From positions 1-9,928 of the forward strand of contig JAUWZH010000085.1 of the NCBI GenBank assembly GCA_030615435.1: a stretch of DNA of 9,928 nucleotides. The letters are read 5' to 3'. Position numbers and translations under genes: made by a program. The notes under the pieces were generated by a model, which made no database searches, had not been told where the DNA came from, and saw nothing but the letters and a program-made list of their open reading frames with translations. Below are positions 4,372-9,928 of the stretch, in pieces. Source of the DNA: Candidatus Brocadiaceae bacterium (lineage in GTDB: Bacteria > Planctomycetota > Brocadiia > SM23-32). Within the stretch, counting starts at the first letter, position 1. Every line of letters starts with the position of its first letter.

Positions 4372-6969
4372 TACTATGAACACGATGCCGCCGGGAACCA
4401 GACAGCCCGGGTGAATGCCCTTGGCAACCCCACCTACTTCTACTACGACCCCCTCGACCGCCGGAAGGGCACCATAGACGCCCTCGGGAATGAGACCTAC
4501 TATGAATTCGACGCAACCGGGAACGAGACCACCGTGGTTGGCCCGCGTGGCCATGCGAGATATTACGCCTACGATGCCGCGGGGCGGCAGACCGGCATCA
4601 CCAACGCCCTCGGCGAGACCTCCAGCACCGTGTACGACGCCGCAGGCAACACCACGGCCACAGTAGACGGCCTCAGCAAGGCCACCTACTTCACCTATGA
4701 CGCCATCGGCAGCCAGACCTGTGTGCAAGACCCCCTGGACGCGAAGACCTACTTCGATTACGACGCCACCGGCAGCCTGACCACGCTGCTCGACGCCCTC
4801 GGCAACCCCACCTACTATACTTACGACGCAGTCTCCCGCCTGGAGTCCACGGTGGACGCTCTCGGCCAGGCCAAATACTACACCTATGATGCCAACTCGA
4901 ACCTCACACGCTCCACCAACCCGAGCGGCCAGACGACTTACTTAACTTACGACGTGCTGGATCGCCAGTCGAGCATCCTCTACCCGGACGACTCATACAC
5001 TTACTACGACTATGATGCCGTGGGCGCCGTGTCGAAGGCGCGGGACGCGCGCGGGGGGAGCTATTTCAACTATGACGCTGCTGGCCGGCTGACGCAGGAG
5101 ATCGCGCCGAACGCCGTCACCACAGATCACGCCTACGATGCGGCCGCACAGCGCACGTCCGTGGTCGTCACCGGCGCAGGGGCCGTGTATTACGCCTACG
5201 ACGCCGCCGAACGCATGATCAGCGCCGACGCGCAGGCGAGCGGCCTTGCGACGACCTATTACGAATACGGCCCCGGCGGAAAGGTCACGAAGAAGACGCT
5301 CGGCAACGGCTGCTGCACTTACTTTGCCTACGATGCGGCCGGACGCACCGCGCAGATACTGAACTGCTTGTCGGGCGGCGGACCGCTGGCATACTTCGAG
5401 TATACCTATGACGCGGCAAGCAGAATCACCGCCGTCCGCCGCGAGAATGGTGATGCAATATACTACGGTTATGACGCAGCGGACCGGCTCACCGAGGAGA
5501 AGTGGTACGATTCGGGCACGTCGTCCATCTACGCCTTCGAGTGGCAGTATGACGCCGTCGGGAACCGGACGTATCAGAAGCGCGGCTCGGCCGAGACGTA
5601 TTACCAGTACGACGCCGCGAACGCGCTGACGCGCCGGCACGAGCTGGACGGCGACGCCTGGACTTACTTCACGCATGACACCCGCGGCAACTGCACCCAG
5701 ATTCAGAGCCCTCAGGGGACGCAGTATTTCACCTACGATTATCGCGACCTGGTGAGCTCGATCCGGTATCGCGACGGCTCGACGCAGCATTTCTATCACG
5801 ACGCCCAGATGCGCATGTACGCCATGGACGACGATGGGACGCTGAGCTACTTCACGTGGGATGCCGGCGGGCTGAACGTCTTATGTGAGCGCGATGGGGC
5901 GGCGAGCGTTGTGGCCGAGTATGCGCACGGCCACGTGCCGATTGCCGGCAGCGGGAGTATTGTCGCTGCCAGGAAGGTGGAGTCAGGGACGACCTATTAC
6001 CAGTATCACTGCTACAACCGCCACGGAGATGTCTGCGCAGTGACCGACGAGAGCGGCACCACCGTGGATTCGTACCAATACAACGCGTGGGGGGAAGTCC
6101 TCGATGAGAGTGAGTCAGGAGCATCCAACCGCTTCGGCTGGCAGTCCAACTGGCTGCGGCTGCGCGAGGACCTCTACAAGTCCCCCGCCAGGCTGTATCT
6201 GGATGAGGTGGGGCGATTCTTGCAAAGAGATCCGGCGGGGTTACGCGTGTCTGGCGTTTCCCTTAGCAGCACCGCAAGCCTTCCGGAGAACCCGTATGAA
6301 CTATGCGAAGGGGCGCCTTTGATTTGTGCCGATGCGCGCGGCTTGTGGGGCAGGGATGTTCACGAGAAGGACACGTATGACTGGGCAATAGATGCTGGTT
6401 ATGACAAGTTGTGCGCCAGGCATATTTCGACTGGAGATGTCAACACGGATGCTATGTGGAACGAGAACCAGCCGAAGCCCCTAATTGGGGATTTCTCATA
6501 CCATTTTGACACGGATAAGACGGGTAAGAACGCTGGTGTTGCCGCATATCCCATGGACCCCAACGACAAGCGGTGGAAAGCCTACGAAAAAGAGATCAAG
6601 GAGATGAAGCGACTCCTCAAGTTAGGCACTGCGAAACGCCACGGGGCGCTTAACCACCTGGGAGCTGCATTACACACGTTGCAGGATATGTGGGCTCACC
6701 AGGCTGCAGGTGGGCCTGCTACTGACGAATCGGGGGGCCATGTGGCAAAGACACCTTGGCATCATGCTCCATTAATTATGTGTACGATAGAGTGGCTGCC
6801 CTCCTGCGAAAACTCGGAAAACCCGAATCGGCTTGACCCGTGGCGCCCGGACCGCAAGAATCTGTTTCCTAACGACGTGGCAACAACGGGTGAGTGGACA
6901 AAGAAGGTGTTAGAATACTGGTTAGATGAAGAATGCGCCCTTGCTGAGTACTGCCGCGGGTCAGAGTAA
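4222..6969 (+). CDS. Rhs/YD-repeat protein with phospholipase-C-like tip, fused to a dehydrogenase N-terminus
   Basis: The frame encodes 915 residues in four parts. Residues 1-48 are the Rossmann start of a Gfo/Idh/MocA oxidoreductase (GLGHIGAGGWGRSRAAEF, later RAEYAKLTGG). From residue 51, YD repeats of about 21 residues run to about residue 550, followed by an irregular segment. The Rhs-associated core comes next: ARLYLDEVGRFLQRDPAG with DPAG at 670-673, then a degenerate second motif DARG at 704-707. Residues 708-915 are the variable tip with HxxxD (H818, D822), H826 and YHFD (H761). Rhs proteins are normally larger, with N-terminal secretion or shell-forming domains; here none is present and there is no signal peptide. 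The Rhs part is therefore probably a displaced 3' portion. The tip is likely a toxin (inference). A signal-anchored protein gene begins 25 bp after the stop. The fusion could also be an assembly artefact. Confidence 0.85.
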   Translation: MIGLGHIGAGGWGRSRAAEFLRESDVRMVIGWSRGEGNRAEYAKLTGGRSYYEHDAAGNQTARVNALGNPTYFYYDPLDRRKGTIDALGNETYYEFDATGNETTVVGPRGHARYYAYDAAGRQTGITNALGETSSTVYDAAGNTTATVDGLSKATYFTYDAIGSQTCVQDPLDAKTYFDYDATGSLTTLLDALGNPTYYTYDAVSRLESTVDALGQAKYYTYDANSNLTRSTNPSGQTTYLTYDVLDRQSSILYPDDSYTYYDYDAVGAVSKARDARGGSYFNYDAAGRLTQEIAPNAVTTDHAYDAAAQRTSVVVTGAGAVYYAYDAAERMISADAQASGLATTYYEYGPGGKVTKKTLGNGCCTYFAYDAAGRTAQILNCLSGGGPLAYFEYTYDAASRITAVRRENGDAIYYGYDAADRLTEEKWYDSGTSSIYAFEWQYDAVGNRTYQKRGSAETYYQYDAANALTRRHELDGDAWTYFTHDTRGNCTQIQSPQGTQYFTYDYRDLVSSIRYRDGSTQHFYHDAQMRMYAMDDDGTLSYFTWDAGGLNVLCERDGAASVVAEYAHGHVPIAGSGSIVAARKVESGTTYYQYHCYNRHGDVCAVTDESGTTVDSYQYNAWGEVLDESESGASNRFGWQSNWLRLREDLYKSPARLYLDEVGRFLQRDPAGLRVSGVSLSSTASLPENPYELCEGAPLICADARGLWGRDVHEKDTYDWAIDAGYDKLCARHISTGDVNTDAMWNENQPKPLIGDFSYHFDTDKTGKNAGVAAYPMDPNDKRWKAYEKEIKEMKRLLKLGTAKRHGALNHLGAALHTLQDMWAHQAAGGPATDESGGHVAKTPWHHAPLIMCTIEWLPSCENSENPNRLDPWRPDRKNLFPNDVATTGEWTKKVLEYWLDEECALAEYCRGSE
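4372..5880 (+). repeat. Array of about two dozen 63-bp YD (Rhs) repeats
   Basis: The coding sequence repeats a unit of about 21 codons with consensus TYYxYDAAGRxTxxxDALGN. The first Asp codons of successive units lie exactly 63 bp apart (4384, 4447, 4510). Later units drift (for example YFTHDTRGNCT, HFYHDAQMRMY) and spacing becomes irregular after about 5270. YD repeats form the spiral wall of the Rhs shell that encloses the tip. The DNA-level similarity between units makes the array a substrate for slippage and homologous recombination. Confidence 0.85.
5369..5608 (+). repeat. 240-bp direct repeat, upstream copy
   Basis: This copy lies inside the YD array and encodes LSGGGPLAYFEY through AETYYQ. 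It aligns without gaps to 8346-8585, with 7 mismatches by eye (about 97% identity) and a constant offset of 2,977 bp. Confidence 0.92.
6343..6969 (+). other. Rhs C-terminal tip domain, zinc phospholipase C-like pattern
   Basis: This is residues 708-915 of the fused protein, beyond the Rhs core. Compared with bacterial zinc phospholipase C as I remember it, the tip has a Trp and early His (W709, H714) and SYHFDTDKTG (H761), which resembles the SHFYDPDTG metal loop. It also has HLGAALHTLQDMWAHQ (H812, H818, D822, H826), which resembles the LSLHYLGD helix with its HxxxD ligands. Further His residues follow (HHAPLIM). The same arrangement occurs in the wider P1-nuclease/phospholipase C fold, so lipid or nucleic acid are both possible substrates. 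The match is by pattern only. Codon use is visibly less GC-rich than in the repeats, as expected for an exchangeable Rhs tip. Confidence 0.55.
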
Positions 6970-6983
6970 CTGACACTTGGAAG

Positions 6984-6988
6984 GGAGG
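6984..6988 (+). promoter_or_regulatory. Shine-Dalgarno of the candidate immunity gene
   Basis: GGAGG, 6 nt before the ATG at 6995 and 14 nt after the Rhs stop codon. It favours the ATG over the in-frame TTG at 6977. Confidence 0.7.
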
Positions 6989-6994
6989 TGTAGC

Positions 6995-8302
6995 ATGTTA
7001 CCAGGGCGTGATCTGACATCGCACGGGCGGATAACACCTGCTAACGGCAAGCACACGAGGCTGATCGAAAGGACGATAGCCGCCGTGGTGCTCCTCCTGC
7101 TAGTCGCGGAAAATGCAGTACCCAAAGGCGTGGAACGATTCCTCACGTTAGAGTTCGTGGGTCCGCCGGTTACGCTGGAAGACAGTACGGGAAGGGTCAC
7201 TTGGTGCGAACTCGCTGTCGATGCAAACGGCGTGTTGCACGCATGCTGGATCCTCAGGGCTCAAGGACACAATCAGATTCGGTATCTCGCAATCCGCTCC
7301 CAGACGCCGCGTGGCAGACCTCGGACTGTAGCGCAGGGGTCGAGGCTTTGGGAGCCGGCCATGTGCGTTACAGGGCAAGGCAAAGTCGTTGTCGTGTGGG
7401 AAGATGGGGAGAACCAGACGATAGTCGTCAAGCGTATTGAACCAACACAGTTAACTCACCGGATCGGCTGGGAATTCGGATGGACATACTGCGACAGCGT
7501 TGCAGTTGCAGTGACAGACAGGCGGACAGATGTTTTCTGGGTGGCTGAGGAGCAAGATCCCGACATCGTCGTTTTGATAGACGGAAGTCCAGTAGCACCT
7601 CTATTTCGTTTTGAGAAATCCACTCTCTATCATAGCGCTATCAAAGAGGACACCTGTGAAACAAGAAAGCTTGCTGATCTCCGCCTAGGGGTTAGATTCT
7701 TGCCTGTTGTAGTACCGAGCTCCACGGATAAAGCAGCCCTCTTGTTGGTCCCCCCAGCGCCACGGGCAATGACCTTTTCGCTGGCTGAAATATACGAGTA
7801 CCAACTGAATTATGAAACGGGTGAGCTCAAGGCCGAAACAACTTGCTTTGTCATGAGCGACGACCATACTGATCTTTGGGCGGCATCCTTTGGTGACGGG
7901 TGCATTGCAGTCCTTTTCGAGAACGTGCATTGGAACATGGATCAATCCCACGTCTTCGCGGCCGTGAAGCGCAACGGCGTGTGGGGAAAACCGGTTGATC
8001 TGCTCGTGAGACGGGGTCCAGCAATATTCAGACAGTGGTTTGCCACGCTTGTTGAACTGGACGGACGCCAGTTGATAGCTGCGGCATATTACGATCGTGC
8101 AACCGGGACGCATGCGGCCTTTTTCGATACAGAATCAGGCTCTGTTGTCAGGTGCAACCTGACCCTCCCAGGCCGTCCGCTGGCTATGGTTGGCAGTAAG
8201 AACGGGGAACTCCACTTTGCATGCAAGGGTGTGACCGACACGCTCATTTATGTCCGCGCAAAGCTCCCGGCCCTCCGAGGCCAGGAAACCGGCCAGCAGT
8301 AG
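6995..8302 (+). CDS. Signal-anchored beta-propeller-like protein, candidate immunity partner
   Basis: This 435-residue protein has a basic N-terminus followed by a hydrophobic segment (IAAVVLLLLVAENA, residues 28-41), so it is probably exported or anchored in the inner membrane. The remainder alternates beta strands in blocks of about 45-60 residues: LAVDANGVLHACWI (73-86), MCVTGQGKVVVVWEDG (123-138), VAVAVTDRRTDVFWVAEE (169-186), FGDGCIAVLFEN (299-310), LVELDGRQLIAAAYYDRATG (352-371) and GSKNGELHFACKG (400-412). This resembles sialidase/BNR-type propeller blades, but the Asp-box motif and catalytic arginines are not evident. I do not recognise the family. It begins 25 bp after the Rhs stop with a strong ribosome site, so it is co-transcribed in the immunity-gene position. 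Phospholipase effectors are often neutralised by extracytoplasmic immunity proteins, which fits the signal anchor. Immunity function is inference. Codon use is as AT-leaning as in the tip. Confidence 0.85.
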   Translation: MLPGRDLTSHGRITPANGKHTRLIERTIAAVVLLLLVAENAVPKGVERFLTLEFVGPPVTLEDSTGRVTWCELAVDANGVLHACWILRAQGHNQIRYLAIRSQTPRGRPRTVAQGSRLWEPAMCVTGQGKVVVVWEDGENQTIVVKRIEPTQLTHRIGWEFGWTYCDSVAVAVTDRRTDVFWVAEEQDPDIVVLIDGSPVAPLFRFEKSTLYHSAIKEDTCETRKLADLRLGVRFLPVVVPSSTDKAALLLVPPAPRAMTFSLAEIYEYQLNYETGELKAETTCFVMSDDHTDLWAASFGDGCIAVLFENVHWNMDQSHVFAAVKRNGVWGKPVDLLVRRGPAIFRQWFATLVELDGRQLIAAAYYDRATGTHAAFFDTESGSVVRCNLTLPGRPLAMVGSKNGELHFACKGVTDTLIYVRAKLPALRGQETGQQ

Positions 8303-8345
8303 GGCGTATGAGGCACATTCAACGACAGGAAGACTATAGCGAGCC

Positions 8346-8585
8346 TGTCGGGCGGCGGACCGCTGGCATACTTCGAGTATACCTATGACGCGGCAAGCAG
8401 AATCACCGCCGTCCGCCGGGAAAATGGTGATGCAATATACTACGGTTATGACGGGGCCGACCGGCTCACCGAGGAGAAGTGGTACGATTCGGGCACGTCG
8501 TCCATCTACGCCTTCGAGTGGCAGTATGATGCCGTCGGGAACCGGACGTATCAGAAGCGCGGTTCGGCCGAGACGTATTACCAGT
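8346..8585 (+). repeat. 240-bp direct repeat, downstream orphan copy
   Basis: This copy matches 5369-5608 without gaps. The seven differences fall in six codons: five synonymous changes (Arg, Glu, Ala, Asp, Gly) and one Ala-to-Gly replacement. The homology ends abruptly at both sides, in TGTCGGG on the left and CCAGT on the right. Confidence 0.92.
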
Positions 8586-8596
8586 CGAAAGGATAG
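8346..8596 (+). pseudogene. Orphan Rhs/YD-repeat fragment
   Basis: It encodes about 80 residues of YD repeat (LSGGGPLAYFEY, YYGYDGADRLTEEKW, WQYDAVGNRTYQKRG, ETYYQ) and then reads SKG and a stop at 8594-8596. The frame is open back to 8312 but has no start codon and no ribosome site, so it is a broken remnant and not a gene. Orphan Rhs pieces downstream of a tip-immunity pair are typical debris of Rhs cassette exchange. This one derives from mid-array and not from the core next to a tip. Confidence 0.85.
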
Positions 8597-8693
8597 ACTG
8601 CGGTTCAAAAAAAGGATACCCCGCAGAGGCCCGCCAAGCCGGCGCGAATCGTGGAGACGCTCCGCATCGGCAGCGGTGCGAGCGTGGCCGGCC
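8597..8693. other. Short spacer with imperfect inverted repeats
   Basis: It lies between the Rhs fragment and the end of the zinc-ribbon gene. On the minus strand, just past that gene's stop, ACGCTCGCA can pair with TGCGGAGCGT (one bulge, about 10-nt loop), and a T7 run lies further on at 8607-8613. CTGCGG (8598-8603) and CCGCAG (8621-8626) flank the T7 run. The two elements are too far apart to form a standard intrinsic terminator, so their role in ending the zinc-ribbon transcript is uncertain. Confidence 0.35.
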
Positions 8694-9410
8694 CTACTGT
8701 TCCTCGTCGAGCATGAGGATGCGCCCGCAGTTGTGGCAGTAAATGATTTGGGCCCCGCGCATCAGCTCGTTTTCGAGTTGCTTCGGCAGGCTGGTGAAGC
8801 AGCCCTGGCAGACCCTGCTCCTGACCTTCACCACTGCGGTGTTGCCGCGGGACCTGGCGATGCGCTCGTAGGAGCGCAGGATTTCCGTGTTGACGCTGTC
8901 CCTGAGTTTCTGTCTACGCAGTTCGAGTTCGCCGACGCGCCTTTCGTAGTCGGAGACTTGCCGGACCACGTGCTGCTGGATTTGCTGGAGGTTTTCTCTT
9001 TCCGCTGCCAGCCTCTTTTCCGTCTCCGCCTCCTGGCGCTTCAGCTCGTCGGTGCGTTGCAAGTGTTCGAGTGCCTCGTCTTCCCATTTTGACACGTCCG
9101 CCCTGTTGCTGAGCATGCTCTTCAGGATGGCGTCGTACTCGCGCTGGTGCTTGGTGGTGTTGAGCTGGACCTGGAGCCTGGCGTTCTGCTCCTCGGCCTC
9201 CTTCATCCTGAGTTCCAGGGCGTCGGCTGCTTTTTGACTTTGCTGCCGCTCCTTTTTTGCCTCTTCGCGACGCTTTGCCAACTCCTCCGCCAGCTCCCGC
9301 TGCTTCTCTACGTCCTTGTGCAGGGCGTCTTTGTCCCCGTTGTGTCGGGCGATGTCTGCGCTCAGCGATTGAAGCGCCACGAGCCGGTTGAGCGTGTCTC
9401 TCAGGGGCAT
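8694..9410 (-). CDS. C4-type zinc ribbon protein with long coiled coil (CT398/CdsZ-like)
   Basis: The 238-residue protein has a long charged coiled coil at residues 10-175 (KDVEKQRELAEELAKRREE and similar heptads, with the conserved TTKHQREYDAI turn at 85-95). A C-terminal zinc ribbon follows with CQGC (C201, C204) and CHNC (C225, C228), bracketing FTSLPKQLENELMRGAQIIY. This is the widespread C4-type zinc ribbon family typified by chlamydial CT398/CdsZ. Proposed roles include assisting secretion or RNA/DNA metabolism, and no enzyme activity is established. AGGAG lies 6 nt before the ATG (9417-9421). The gene is downstream of rpoD on the same strand, but a strong terminator separates them. All four cysteines are present and the length is usual for the family. 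Confidence 0.9.
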   Translation of the reverse strand: MPLRDTLNRLVALQSLSADIARHNGDKDALHKDVEKQRELAEELAKRREEAKKERQQSQKAADALELRMKEAEEQNARLQVQLNTTKHQREYDAILKSMLSNRADVSKWEDEALEHLQRTDELKRQEAETEKRLAAERENLQQIQQHVVRQVSDYERRVGELELRRQKLRDSVNTEILRSYERIARSRGNTAVVKVRSRVCQGCFTSLPKQLENELMRGAQIIYCHNCGRILMLDEEQ

Positions 9411-9444
9411 CTCGAACTCCTACTCGCGGAACGTCTGGAACAAC

Positions 9445-9475
9445 AAAAAAGGCCCGGACTCGTCGGAGCCGGGCC
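9445..9475 (-). terminator. Intrinsic terminator between rpoD and the zinc-ribbon gene
   Basis: On the minus strand GGCCCGGCTC, a 4-nt loop and GAGTCCGGGCC form a 10-bp GC-rich stem with one bulged A, followed immediately by six Ts (9445-9450). It ends about 35 nt before the zinc-ribbon start codon and about 140 nt after the rpoD stop. It should end the rpoD transcript. If the zinc-ribbon gene depends on read-through, it would act as an attenuator. Confidence 0.85.
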
Positions 9476-9612
9476 GTTCGGGCGGGCGCGCGCGCCGCTG
9501 GAGGGCGGCCGCCGCGTCGCGGTCGGTTCACAGGTTTGGCAATCAACGCTCATCGTTGACTCTTTGCAACAGAGGATCATGCCTCCTGCATTCTCACAGT
9601 GAAACAAAAGGC

Positions 9613-9928
9613 CTATGAGCCCTCGGCCAGGCCTTCAACGAACCCTTCCAGCCGTCGGCTCCGCACGGGGTGCTGGAGCTTGCGGATGGCTTTCGCCTCG
9701 ATCTGGCGCACCCTCTCGCGCGTGACGTTGAAGATGCGCCCGACCTCCTCGAGCGTGTAGGTATAGCCGTCTCCCAGACCGTAGCGCAGCTTGATGATCT
9801 CCCGTTCCCTGTAGGTCAGCGTCTCCAGGATGTTGTCTATCTTGTCCTTGAGCATCTCCTGCGTAGCGACCGAGACGGGAGATTCAGCAGTGTCGTCCTC
9901 GATGAACACGCCGAAAGAGCGCTCCTCG
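9613..9928 (-). CDS. rpoD: RNA polymerase primary sigma factor, C-terminal part (5' end missing)
   Basis: The visible 104 residues are sigma-70 regions 3.2 (end) and 4. They start with SFGVFIEDDTAESPVSVATQ, then LETLTYREREIIKLRYGLGD (region 4.1), then the helix-turn-helix LEEVGRIFNVTRERVRQIEA (region 4.2), which reads the -35 hexamer. They finish with IRKLQHPVRSRRLEGFVEG. The frame continues through the right window edge with no start codon needed here; a GTG at 9909 is an internal Val. The GDGYTYTLEEVG form is the variant I associate with Planctomycetota and related phyla. The TTGAC-type -35 hexamers at 1467-1472 and 1997-2002 are what such a factor would recognise. Confidence 0.95.
   Translation of the reverse strand, partial: EERSFGVFIEDDTAESPVSVATQEMLKDKIDNILETLTYREREIIKLRYGLGDGYTYTLEEVGRIFNVTRERVRQIEAKAIRKLQHPVRSRRLEGFVEGLAEGS

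Noticed and set aside
4198..5799. Long minus-strand frames opposite the YD array
   Set aside because: They are mirrored from the 63-bp repeats (periodic Val/Gly/Ile composition) and have no ribosome sites.
4372..5880. Regular 63-bp spacing suggesting a CRISPR or tandem-repeat element
   Set aside because: The period is 21 codons of translated YD repeat with drifting sequence and no constant repeat/spacer structure.
8597..8693. Possible RNase P RNA or other structured RNA next to the zinc-ribbon gene
   Set aside because: None of the conserved RNase P segments are present and the hairpins are imperfect and short.
9401..9607. Minus-strand Cys-rich frame with CxxC between rpoD and the zinc-ribbon gene
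   Set aside because: It reads straight through the terminator hairpin and T-tract, and the Shine-Dalgarno-like run sits only 1 nt from an internal ATG.

Overview
This is a GC-rich bacterial chromosome segment. The sigma-70 region 4 at the right edge (GDGYTYTLEEVGRIFNVTRE motif), the secreted FxxPPGTxVxD-type protein at the left edge and the stand-alone UroD-family enzyme suggest Planctomycetota/PVC or a neighbouring uncultured phylum. That placement is inference; no taxonomic marker here settles it.

Left part (1-2340, genes on the minus strand): a secreted protein that runs off the left edge (1-916); a compact feoA (1109-1330) behind a near-consensus sigma-70 promoter (1444-1472); a 102-residue helical protein of unknown function (1627-1935) with its own promoter (1973-2002); and about 400 bp of spacer.

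Middle (2341-8596, plus strand): a tightly spaced metabolic pair, a uroporphyrinogen-decarboxylase-family protein (2341-3315) and a nitrilase-superfamily amidohydrolase (3326-4177). A third gene starts as a Gfo/Idh/MocA dehydrogenase (Rossmann N-terminus, about 48 residues) and then switches in frame to about two dozen Rhs/YD repeats, an Rhs core and a C-terminal tip (4222-6969). The tip carries a metal-binding histidine/aspartate pattern resembling zinc-dependent phospholipase C. Directly downstream is a signal-anchored, probably beta-propeller protein (6995-8302) in the position of an immunity gene. After it lies a 240-bp orphan Rhs fragment (8346-8585), about 97% identical to an internal part of the upstream Rhs gene.

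Right part (8597-9928, minus strand): a coiled-coil C4 zinc-ribbon protein (8694-9410), a strong intrinsic terminator (9445-9475), and the 3' end of rpoD (9613-9928).

Reading: an old catabolic operon (UroD-like, amidohydrolase, dehydrogenase) appears to have been broken by recombination with an Rhs polymorphic-toxin locus. This left a toxin-tipped Rhs 3' half without its usual secretion/encapsulation N-terminus, a candidate extracytoplasmic immunity gene, and a leftover Rhs cassette piece. The most novel points are the dehydrogenase-Rhs junction, the phospholipase-like tip with a secreted partner, and the Rhs duplication that differs almost only at synonymous sites.
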